Position numbers and translations under genes: made by a program. A model generated the notes under the pieces. It worked only from the letters and a program-made list of their open reading frames with translations. It did not search any database and was not told where the DNA came from. Positions 1-5,186 of a stretch of DNA of 5,186 bases are shown here, piece by piece. The stretch is from an uncultured Collinsella sp. (GTDB lineage Bacteria > Actinomycetota > Coriobacteriia > Coriobacteriales > Coriobacteriaceae), in NCBI GenBank assembly GCA_900545835.1, contig URBB01000125.1, positions 1 to 5,186 of the forward strand, given 5' to 3'. Position 1 is the stretch's first letter; every line of letters starts with the position of its first letter.

Positions 1-48
1 CGAGATAGGCTCCGGTCTCGTGGGCTCGGAGATGTGTATAAGAGACAG
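1..48 (+). other. Illumina Nextera adapter (sequencing artefact)
   Basis: These bases are library adapter and not genome. Bases 1-6 (CGAGAT) match the 3' end of the Illumina P7 oligonucleotide. Bases 7-14 (AGGCTCCG) occupy the i7 index slot. Bases 15-48 match the Nextera read-2 adapter, whose last 19 bases (30-48, AGATGTGTATAAGAGACAG) are the Tn5 mosaic end. Genomic sequence starts at 49, directly in frame with comEC, as expected for a tagmented insert whose read ran through into the adapter and was not trimmed. From memory, the index equals the adapter-strand form of the Nextera XT index listed as CGGAGCCT. Nothing biological should be annotated here. Confidence 0.98.
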
Positions 49-1514
49 GTCTTCAGCGGGCGATACTGGCGATAACGCTTGTGGGCTACGCTGCCTTTAC
101 GGGCGCGTCTCCCTCGGCCGTGCGCGCGTGCTGCATGGTATTCGCGACGCTTGTCGTAAACGGCGCGGGGCGTCGCCGGCACGGCGCATCGGCACTCTTT
201 GTTACCATGTCCATCTTTGTTCTACTGCGGCCGACGGTGCCGTTCGAGATGGGCTTTCAGCTTTCATGTGCCAGCGTCTTAGCCATTCTGTGCTTTTGCC
301 CCTATGCGACCTACGCTTTGGGCGAGCTGGGTGTGCCATCGGGCGTTGCCAGCATGCTTTCCGTCACGCTGTGCTCGCAACTGGCGACACTTCCCATTAC
401 CATTCCTGCCTTCGGTACGTTCTCGCTCATTGCTCCGCTGGCAAATGCGGTCATCGGTCCGGTGGTGAGCGTACTGCTTGCCGTGTCGATCGTGCTGGTT
501 CCCTTTTCGCTCGTGGCACCGTTGCGGACTTGGGCGCTCGTTGTGCCCATGATTGCCTCCCGTTGCGCGCTGTTCTTCGAGCAGCTGTTTGCCGCCGTGC
601 CGGGTGCATCCGTGAGCGTGCCGCCCGATAGCATGTGGATTTATCTAGTGCCGTGTTTGCTGGCGGTGCTGCTGGTCTGGTGGCCGCGTCCCCGTGCACG
701 TCCTGTGGCGGTGGGGCTTGCATGTCTGGTGTTCCTGGCTGCGATTCCGTACGTCTACTGGGATCGATTCGCTCCGCCTTCTGTGACGGTGCTCGATGTG
801 GGCCAGGCCGATGCGATTCTTATCCGCCAGGGCGGTGCAGTGGCACTCGTCGACTGCGGGCTCGACGAGCGCGTGGTGGCGGCGTTGGTTCGCAATAACG
901 TGCACCATATCGATGCCGTCTTTGTGACGCATTGGGATGAGGATCACTGGGGTGGTCTGCCTGCCGTGCTCGAACAGTTTTCGGTCGGTACGATTGCCGT
1001 GGCGGCGGATGCGCTGGAGGATGCTCCTGCCGAGGTATTGAACCGACCTGGCGTGGAGTATCGGCAGGTGCGCCGTGGGGATACGGTCGATATCGGCTCA
1101 TTTTGCGCCCGCGTGATGTGGCCATTCGAGTCCGTGGATGGCGAGGGAAATGAGGGCTCGCTTGTCCTGCTGCTCTCATATGTTCAGGAAGGCAAGGGCC
1201 TGCGTATGCTCCTCACCGGTGATGCCGAGATCGACCAAGAACGGGAATTCGTGCAGGAGGTGGGGGATATCGACGTACTTAAACTTGGGCATCACGGCTC
1301 TAAGGTTTCAGTCGATGATGAGTTGCTGGACGTCCTGAAGCCCGAGCTTTCCCTCGCGAGTGCGGGCGAAGGGAATCGATACGGCCATCCGTCCGATGCC
1401 TGCATCGATGCCGTTAAGGAAGCGGGCGGCGTGTTCGCGTGCACTATCGAACACGGCGACATTACCGTCACGCCGACTGCGAATGGCTTTGCGATGCGAT
1501 GCCAGCGACCGTAA
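49..1514 (+). CDS. comEC: ComEC/Rec2 DNA-uptake channel protein, 5' truncated
   Basis: ComEC is the inner-membrane channel that brings single-stranded transforming DNA into the cytoplasm; its C-terminal metallo-beta-lactamase (MBL) domain is thought to degrade the non-entering strand. The frame is open to the junction with the adapter (first whole codon at 51), so the true start is missing; the GTG at 81 lies inside a conserved segment and is not the start. With codon 51 as residue 1, 487 residues remain of a family usually about 700-800 long, so the N-terminal OB-like region and the first membrane helices are lost. Residues 1-235 hold roughly eight or nine hydrophobic segments with the competence-domain signatures FTGASPSAVRA (16-26), FQLSCASVLAIL and LATLPITIPAFG. 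The MBL domain starts near 246 with LDVGQADAIL, then THWDEDHWGG (293-302), TGDAE (389-393), GHHGSK (413-418) and NRYGHP (442-447). All expected metal-site motifs are present, so this part looks functional. No terminator follows. Confidence 0.95.
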
Positions 1515-1524
1515 CGACGTCGTT
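1513..1524. repeat. 12-base perfect palindrome at comEC stop
   Basis: AACGACGTCGTT is a perfect inverted repeat that starts on the last two bases of the comEC TAA stop and overlaps the first two bases of the candidate -35 box of holA. It has no loop and no T-tract, so it is not an intrinsic terminator. It could be an operator, but a 12-base palindrome also occurs by chance; the function is unknown. Confidence 0.3.
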
Positions 1525-1552
1525 GGCGTGTGGTGGGCCCCTGGGCTAGAAT
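1523..1552 (+). promoter_or_regulatory. Candidate holA promoter
   Basis: TTGGCG (1523-1528, four of six matches to the sigma-70 -35 consensus) and TAGAAT (1547-1552, five of six to -10) are separated by 18 bases. Initiation about 7 bases downstream, near 1559, would give a leader of about 33 bases containing the holA ribosome binding site. This is pattern-based; start-site data would be needed to confirm it. Confidence 0.5.
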
Positions 1553-1578
1553 GGCACGGAGCGAATACGAAGGCCTGC

Positions 1579-1588
1579 GGGAGGGGAG
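1579..1588 (+). promoter_or_regulatory. Strong ribosome binding site that sets the holA start
   Basis: The purine run GGGAGGGGAG lies 4 bases before the ATG at 1593; its GGGAGG part is better spaced, with 8 bases between. It favours 1593 over the upstream in-frame GTG at 1530, which has no such site, lies between the proposed -35 and -10 boxes, and would add 21 residues not typical of the family. Confidence 0.75.
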
Positions 1589-1592
1589 CGCA

Positions 1593-2555
1593 ATGTCCGA
1601 AACCGGTCTGCTGCCGGCATATCTGATCGTCGGTACCGACGGAGTCAAGCGCGATCACGCCGTCTCGCGTATGAAAGCGCGTCTGGAAAAGTCGGGTATG
1701 GTCGAGTTCAACCTCGACGAGCGCGATATGACCAAAGACCCCGATATCGAGTCCATTATCGGATCGCTCAACACTTTTCCCATGGGCAGTGAGTTTCGCC
1801 TGGTAATCCTCGATGGCTGCTCTAAGCTCGCCAAGGCGGTTTCCGAGCCGCTTGTCGAGTATCTTGCGAGTCCCAGCCCCACGACGGTCTGTCTCATCAT
1901 CGCCGACTCGCTTGCCAAGAACACGCGCCTGTATAAGGCGATCGCCAAGATCGACAAGAAGGCTGTGATCGATTGCTCCGGTACCAAGCGCTGGGAGCTA
2001 CCGCGCCGCGTGCAGCAGATGGCGACGCAGCACGGCAAGTCGATCTCGACGGCGGCCGCCGAGGAGCTCGTCTCGCGTTCGGGTGAAAACACTCGCATGC
2101 TCGATAACGATTTGGCTAAGCTTGCCCAGATGGTCGAGGCGCCCCAGATTGAGCTTGCTGATGTGGAGCGCTGGATTGTGCGCACGGCCGAAGTCCAGCC
2201 CTGGGACTTTCTCAATGCGGTCTCGGCACGTGACATGCGACGCTCGCTCGAGCTTTTCAATCTATTGCCCGCCAAGAGCTACGTGTGGACTTACACGTTG
2301 CTGTGCGGCCGCATCCGCGAGCTTATCGTCGCCAAGGCGCTCGATGCGCGCGGACAGGGTCGTGAGCTGGCCGCAACGCTCAAGCTCCAGTCCTGGCAGG
2401 TCAAGAATCACTTGACCTGGGCACGTCGCTTTTCGATGGCAGAGCTCGTCGCGGCGCTCGAGGGGGCGGTCGATGTAGAGCTCGCGCTCAAGGGTTCGGC
2501 CGATTCTGAGGCCGCGCTTTTGCTCTGGATTACGAACATCTTGAGAAAATCGTGA
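1593..2555 (+). CDS. holA: DNA polymerase III subunit delta
   Basis: Delta is the clamp-loader subunit that opens the beta sliding clamp so that it can be loaded on primed DNA at the replication fork. The protein from ATG 1593 has 320 residues, in the usual range for bacterial delta (about 320-345). The N-terminal AAA+-like fold begins AYLIVGTDGVKRD (9-21): the P-loop position has lost the GKT/S signature, as expected for delta, which does not hydrolyse ATP. The middle holds the delta-typical ENTRMLDNDLAKLA stretch, then PWDFLNAV, and the C-terminal collar domain carries RIRELIVAKAL and QVKNHLTWARRFSMAEL, the helical pattern seen across the family. The gene follows comEC by 78 bases, an arrangement conserved in Firmicutes and Actinobacteria, and appears to have its own promoter. 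Sequence divergence in this family is high, but the order of conserved blocks and the comEC/rpsT neighbours make the call secure. Confidence 0.93.
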   Translation: MSETGLLPAYLIVGTDGVKRDHAVSRMKARLEKSGMVEFNLDERDMTKDPDIESIIGSLNTFPMGSEFRLVILDGCSKLAKAVSEPLVEYLASPSPTTVCLIIADSLAKNTRLYKAIAKIDKKAVIDCSGTKRWELPRRVQQMATQHGKSISTAAAEELVSRSGENTRMLDNDLAKLAQMVEAPQIELADVERWIVRTAEVQPWDFLNAVSARDMRRSLELFNLLPAKSYVWTYTLLCGRIRELIVAKALDARGQGRELAATLKLQSWQVKNHLTWARRFSMAELVAALEGAVDVELALKGSADSEAALLLWITNILRKS

Positions 2556-2604
2556 TGATACCTGCCTATTTGACAAATTCGTTCTATCCCTTTGAGGGGG
2601 AGCG

Positions 2605-2613
2605 TGCTATAGT
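2605..2613 (+). promoter_or_regulatory. Extended -10 promoter of rpsT
   Basis: TGC followed by TATAGT (2608-2613, five of six matches to the -10 consensus) gives the TGn extended -10 form, which can work without a good -35. At the normal distance upstream (about 2584-2590) there is only CTATCCC, a poor -35. Transcription would start near 2620, giving a leader of about 69 bases. The promoter is expected because rpsT must be made at far higher levels than holA. Confidence 0.6.
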
Positions 2614-2618
2614 AGGCG

Positions 2619-2666
2619 CTTGCATGACCTCACCGTGTCTCAGAGGTGTCATACATTTTTTGCAAG
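2619..2666 (+). promoter_or_regulatory. Candidate structured leader of rpsT mRNA
   Basis: CTTGCA (2619-2624) is the exact complement of TGCAAG (2661-2666). Inside it, TGA plus CCTC (2625-2631) can pair with GAGG (2643-2646) and TCA (2649-2651), with T and G at 2647-2648 bulged out. A T-run (2656-2661) follows the inner hairpin after four bases. S20 is known to control its own synthesis at translation in Escherichia coli; whether this leader does so here is inference. The inner hairpin plus T-run could also be a weak attenuator. I recognise no described riboswitch or r-protein leader family. Confidence 0.35.
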
Positions 2667-2683
2667 GAACTCGAAAGGAACTC
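2664..2683 (+). repeat. Duplicated Shine-Dalgarno unit before rpsT
   Basis: AAGGAACTC occurs twice, at 2664-2672 and 2675-2683, 11 bases apart from start to start. The second copy puts AAGGA about 9 bases before the GTG start at 2689 and is the likely working ribosome binding site. The first copy is too far (about 20 bases) to serve directly, and its AAG is part of the 3' arm of the proposed leader stem. Confidence 0.6.
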
Positions 2684-2688
2684 CAGAA

Positions 2689-2955
2689 GTGGCAAACATC
2701 AAGTCTCAGAAGAAGCGTATCCGCACCAATGAGGCAGCTCGCATGCGTAACAAGGCTGTCAAGTCCGAGCTCAAGACGCTGACCAAGCACGTCCAGTCCG
2801 CCGTCGCCGAGGGCGACGCCGAGAAGGCCCAGGCTGCCCTCAAGACCGTCACCAAGCGTCTCGACATGGCTGCCGCCAAGCATGTTATCCACAAGAACCA
2901 GGCTTCCAACCGCAAGTCCGGTCTTGCCAAGCTCGTGAACAGCATCAACGCTTAA
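2689..2955 (+). CDS. rpsT: 30S ribosomal protein S20
   Basis: S20 is a small, basic, three-helix protein that binds 16S rRNA early in assembly of the 30S subunit. The start is GTG at 2689, giving 88 residues beginning M-ANIKSQKKRI, the classic S20 N terminus, against a family length of about 85-90. Other hallmarks are NEAARMRNKAVKSELKTL in helix 1, the alternating Ala/Lys helix around AEKAQAALKTVTKRLD, and HKNQASNRKSGLAKLVNSI at the C terminus. Earlier in-frame codons (from TTG 2620) would add residues that are atypical for S20 and would sit in the leader. Codon choice is strongly biased to AAG, CTC, GTC and GCC, fitting high expression. It has its own promoter upstream and a strong terminator 35 bases downstream, so it is probably monocistronic. 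Confidence 0.97.
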   Translation: MANIKSQKKRIRTNEAARMRNKAVKSELKTLTKHVQSAVAEGDAEKAQAALKTVTKRLDMAAAKHVIHKNQASNRKSGLAKLVNSINA

Positions 2956-2989
2956 GTTGTAAATTTCACACCACACAGATTACGCGCAT

Positions 2990-3026
2990 AAATGGAGCCT
3001 GTTTTATGGAACAGGCTCCATTTTTT
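2990..3026 (+). terminator. Intrinsic terminator of rpsT
   Basis: A perfect 14-base-pair stem (2990-3003 with 3010-3023) closes a six-base loop, TTATGG (3004-3009), and runs into six T residues (3021-3026), the first three of which pair in the stem. The arm core is TGGAGCCTGTT. This is the clearest non-coding element in the window. It works on the + strand; the A-run on the left side is only three bases, so termination from the other direction would be weak. Confidence 0.95.
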
Positions 3027-3038
3027 GTACCGCTCGGG

Positions 3039-3044
3039 TAAGAT
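3039..3044 (+). promoter_or_regulatory. Candidate -10 box of lepA, possibly leaderless
   Basis: TAAGAT fits the TANNNT form of the -10 element and ends 7 bases before the lepA ATG at 3052, so transcription would begin at or next to the start codon. This is the arrangement seen in leaderless genes, which are frequent in Actinobacteria. There is no convincing Shine-Dalgarno sequence before the ATG, which agrees with this. The matching -35 position (about 3015-3022) falls in the right arm of the rpsT terminator and does not resemble TTGACA. Confidence 0.45.
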
Positions 3045-3051
3045 AGTCCGC

Positions 3052-4863
3052 ATGAATACTTCAATTGACATTTCCCACATCCGCAACTTCTCAATTGTTG
3101 CGCACATCGACCATGGCAAGTCCACGATCAGTGACCGCATTCTCGAGCTCACCCATACCGTCGACGAGCGCGACATGGAGTCGCAGCTGCTCGACACCAT
3201 GGATATCGAGCGCGAGCGCGGCATCACGATCAAGTCCAATGCCGTTCGCGTGTCCTATGACGCCGACGATGGCGAGACGTATCAGTTCAATCTGATCGAT
3301 ACGCCGGGCCACGTGGACTTTACCTATGAGGTCTCGCGCTCGCTGGCAGCCTGCGAGGGCGCGGTGCTCGTCGTCGATGCCACCCAGGGTGTCGAGGCGC
3401 AGACCGTCTCCAACGCGACGCTTGCCATGAACGCCAATCTGGACATTGTGCCGGCCATCAACAAGATCGACCTGCCCTCGGCCCATCCCGACGAGGTTAA
3501 GACCGAGATCGAGGATGACCTGGCGATCCCTGCCGATGATGCCGTGTGTGTCTCGGGCAAGACCGGCGAGGGCATCCACGATCTGCTGGAGTCCATTGTC
3601 TTTCTGATCTCTCCGCCCAAGGGCGATGCGAATGCGCCGCTCAAGGCACTCATTCTGGATTCATACTTCGACGAGTATCGTGGCGTCGTCGCCACGGTGC
3701 GCATCTTTGACGGCTCCATCAAAAAGGGCGATACCTTGCGCATGATGCAGGCAAAGGGCGACTTTTTGGTCGATGGCGTGGGCGTCAAGCGTCCCGCCGA
3801 GACGCCGGTCGACGCGCTGACGGTCGGCGAGGTCGGATACGTGGTCACGGGCCTGAAGGACCCCGAGGCCGTTCGCGTGGGCGACACCCTTACCTGGGCG
3901 TCGAACCCCTGCCCCGAGCCGCTTCCCGGTTACCGCGAGGCTAAGCCCATGGTCTATACGGGCCTGTTCCCGATCGATAACAAGGACTACGAGAACCTGC
4001 GTGACGCGCTCGATAAGCTGCATGTCAACGACCCGTCGTTGGTGTGGGAGCCCGAGACTTCGGTGGCGCTCGGCTTTGGTTTCCGCGTTGGCTTCTTGGG
4101 CCTGCTGCATATGGAGGTCGTCAAGGAGCGCCTGGAGCGCGAGTTCAACCTGGACCTGATTGCCACGAGCCCTTCGGTGGACTATCACGTCTACAAGACC
4201 GACGGCGAGATGATTGATGTCCGCAGCCCGCAGGATCTGCCCGAGGCCACGCGCATCGAGCGTATCGAGGAACCCTACCTCAAGGCAAAGATCATCTGCC
4301 CGCCTGAGTACACGGGTGCCGTCATGCAGCTCGCCATCGAGCACCGCGGCGTTACGACCGACATGATCCACCTGACGAGCAAATCGGTCGAGATGCGCTT
4401 CGATATGCCGCTCGCCGAGCTCATCTTGGACTTCTTTGACCAGCTCAAGAGCCGTACCAAGGGCTATGCCTCGCTCGACTACGAGTTCAACGAGTACCGT
4501 CCATCCGAGCTTGTGAAGCTCGATATCTTGCTTTCGGGCGACGAGGTGGACGCGCTGTCGTTTATCGTCCACAAGGACAAGGCCTACGGTCTGGCCCGCG
4601 GCCTGTGTGACAAGCTCAAGGAGATTATTCCGCGCCAGCTGTTCGAGGTGCCCATCCAGGGCGCTATCGGCAACAAGATCATCGCCCGTTCTACCGTCAA
4701 AGCGCGTCGCAAGGACGTTCTTGCTAAGTGCTACGGCGGCGATATCTCGCGAAAGCGCAAGCTGCTCGAGAAGCAGAAAGAGGGCAAGAAGCGCATGAAG
4801 GCCATCGGCTCGGTCGAGGTCCCGCAGGAGGCCTTTATGGCGATTCTCAAGGTGGACGAGTAG
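3052..4863 (+). CDS. lepA: Elongation factor 4 (LepA) GTPase
   Basis: LepA is a ribosome-binding translational GTPase that resembles EF-G. It has been linked to back-translocation and to 30S biogenesis; its exact role is debated. The product from ATG 3052 has 603 residues, the normal family length. GTPase motifs are intact: G1 AHIDHGKST (17-25), G2 region RERGITIKS (54-62), G3 DTPGH (83-87), G4 NKID (137-140) and G5 SGK (168-170). GHVDFTYEVSRSLAACEG following G3 is a LepA hallmark. Middle domains include FRVGFLGLLHMEVVKERLER (EF-G-like domain III), followed by a domain V-like stretch with PPEYTGAVM. The LepA-specific C terminus carries AKCYGGDISRKRKLLEKQKE (558-577) and ends VPQEAFMAILKVDE. 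An upstream in-frame ATG at 2992 lies inside the terminator hairpin and is rejected. Four bases separate lepA from dusB, so the two are probably cotranscribed and translationally coupled. Confidence 0.98.
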   Translation: MNTSIDISHIRNFSIVAHIDHGKSTISDRILELTHTVDERDMESQLLDTMDIERERGITIKSNAVRVSYDADDGETYQFNLIDTPGHVDFTYEVSRSLAACEGAVLVVDATQGVEAQTVSNATLAMNANLDIVPAINKIDLPSAHPDEVKTEIEDDLAIPADDAVCVSGKTGEGIHDLLESIVFLISPPKGDANAPLKALILDSYFDEYRGVVATVRIFDGSIKKGDTLRMMQAKGDFLVDGVGVKRPAETPVDALTVGEVGYVVTGLKDPEAVRVGDTLTWASNPCPEPLPGYREAKPMVYTGLFPIDNKDYENLRDALDKLHVNDPSLVWEPETSVALGFGFRVGFLGLLHMEVVKERLEREFNLDLIATSPSVDYHVYKTDGEMIDVRSPQDLPEATRIERIEEPYLKAKIICPPEYTGAVMQLAIEHRGVTTDMIHLTSKSVEMRFDMPLAELILDFFDQLKSRTKGYASLDYEFNEYRPSELVKLDILLSGDEVDALSFIVHKDKAYGLARGLCDKLKEIIPRQLFEVPIQGAIGNKIIARSTVKARRKDVLAKCYGGDISRKRKLLEKQKEGKKRMKAIGSVEVPQEAFMAILKVDE

Positions 4864-4867
4864 GTCC

Positions 4868-5186
4868 ATGGCGCTTTCTGAATACAGTAAGCGGCTGCTG
4901 GGTGCCTATGCCGAGCAGCCGTTCCTTATGGCTCCCATGGCGGGCGTAACCGACCCTGCCTATCGCATCATGTGTCGCCGCCGCGGTGCCAATCTTGCCT
5001 ACAGCGAGATGGTGAGCGTTGCAGGCCTTGCCTATGCCAGCAACAAGACGTGGCGCCTGGTGTTGCCGGCCGACGAGGAGCAGCAGATTTGCGTGCAGCT
5101 CTTTGGTTCCAAGCCCGATCAGTTTGCGAGTGCGGTCGCTGCCGTCGAGGAACGCGTGGGCGATCGCCTGTCATTGATTGATATCC
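4868..5186 (+). CDS. dusB: tRNA-dihydrouridine synthase, 3' truncated
   Basis: Dus enzymes are FMN-dependent, NADPH-using enzymes that reduce uridine to dihydrouridine in the D-loop of tRNA. The ATG at 4868 opens a frame of 106 codons that runs off the window. It begins MALSEYSKRLLGAYAEQP, then FLMAPMAGVTDPAYR (19-33), the FMN-binding entry signature of the family; RGANLAYSEMVS (39-50) and VQLFGSKPDQF (76-86) follow in the normal order. The frame stops at SLIDI, just before the expected D-[IL]-N-x-G-C-P segment with the catalytic cysteine, so activity cannot be judged. Assignment to DusB among Dus types rests on the APMAGVTD, EMVS and QLFGS pattern and is less certain than the family. The nearest Shine-Dalgarno candidate, AAGGTGG (4849-4855), lies inside lepA 12 bases before the ATG, which suggests coupling to lepA translation. 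Confidence 0.9.
   Translation, partial: MALSEYSKRLLGAYAEQPFLMAPMAGVTDPAYRIMCRRRGANLAYSEMVSVAGLAYASNKTWRLVLPADEEQQICVQLFGSKPDQFASAVAAVEERVGDRLSLIDI

Noticed and set aside
30..48. Mosaic-end sequence as evidence of a natural Tn5 insertion
   Set aside because: The 19-base hyperactive mosaic end is preceded exactly by Illumina read-2 adapter, index and P7 sequence, so it is library construction.
645..1179. Overlapping minus-strand open frames opposite comEC
   Set aside because: They mirror a well-supported comEC frame, are rich in Arg, His and Pro as expected of shadows, and lack family motifs.
1531..1546. GGGCCC-centred G/C-rich stretch as a comEC terminator
   Set aside because: The possible stem is only a few base pairs and no T-run follows.
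1530..1592. Upstream GTG giving holA 21 extra residues
   Set aside because: It has no ribosome binding site and overlaps the candidate promoter, whereas ATG 1593 has a strong purine-rich site.
2570..2575. Perfect TTGACA as -35 of rpsT
   Set aside because: It is 32 bases from the TATAGT box, far beyond the 16-19 base range, and no -10-like sequence lies at the right distance from it.
2992..3051. Upstream ATG giving lepA 20 extra residues
   Set aside because: The codons lie in the rpsT terminator hairpin and T-run, there is no ribosome binding site, and LepA proteins normally start close to the ISHIRNFSIVAHIDHGK segment.
3661..4869. Long minus-strand open frame (402 codons) opposite lepA
   Set aside because: It lies wholly opposite the conserved lepA coding sequence, its residue pattern is the mirror of lepA codon bias in GC-rich DNA, and it has no recognisable domain.
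1..5186. Search for a novel system, mobile element, CRISPR array, tRNA or other RNA gene
   Set aside because: Nearly all sequence is accounted for by five known housekeeping or competence genes; gaps are 78, 133, 96 and 4 bases and hold only the promoter, leader and terminator elements listed.

Overview
The window looks like a piece of a high-GC bacterial chromosome. I infer an actinobacterium of the class Coriobacteriia (Collinsella or a relative) from protein style, codon use and gene order; no 16S or other decisive marker is present. All genes are on the + strand, and the sequence matches a draft contig from an Illumina Nextera-type library.

Layout: bases 1-48 are not genomic. They read as the end of the P7 oligonucleotide, an 8-base i7 index, and the Nextera read-2 adapter ending in the Tn5 mosaic end. 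From 49 comes the 3' two thirds of comEC (DNA-uptake channel; membrane part plus metallo-beta-lactamase domain), ending at 1514. A 78-base gap with a likely promoter leads to holA (DNA polymerase III delta subunit, 1593-2555). A 133-base gap with an extended -10 promoter and a structured leader leads to rpsT (ribosomal protein S20, 2689-2955). A strong intrinsic terminator (2990-3026) closes rpsT. Then lepA (elongation factor 4, 3052-4863) starts so close to a -10-like box that its mRNA may be leaderless. Four bases after lepA, dusB (tRNA-dihydrouridine synthase) begins at 4868 and runs off the right edge.

How the genes relate: comEC-holA-rpsT-lepA is an old neighbourhood also seen, with other genes inserted, in Bacillus and Mycobacterium. 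From 1593 onward it is housekeeping: clamp loading for replication, a small-subunit ribosomal protein, a ribosome-associated GTPase and a tRNA-modifying enzyme. lepA and dusB are very probably one transcript; rpsT is separated from lepA by a terminator.

I found no mobile element, CRISPR array, RNA gene or novel system. The points most worth a second look are the adapter at the left edge (which creates a false reading frame), the lepA promoter lying against the rpsT terminator, and the rpsT leader with its repeated Shine-Dalgarno unit.
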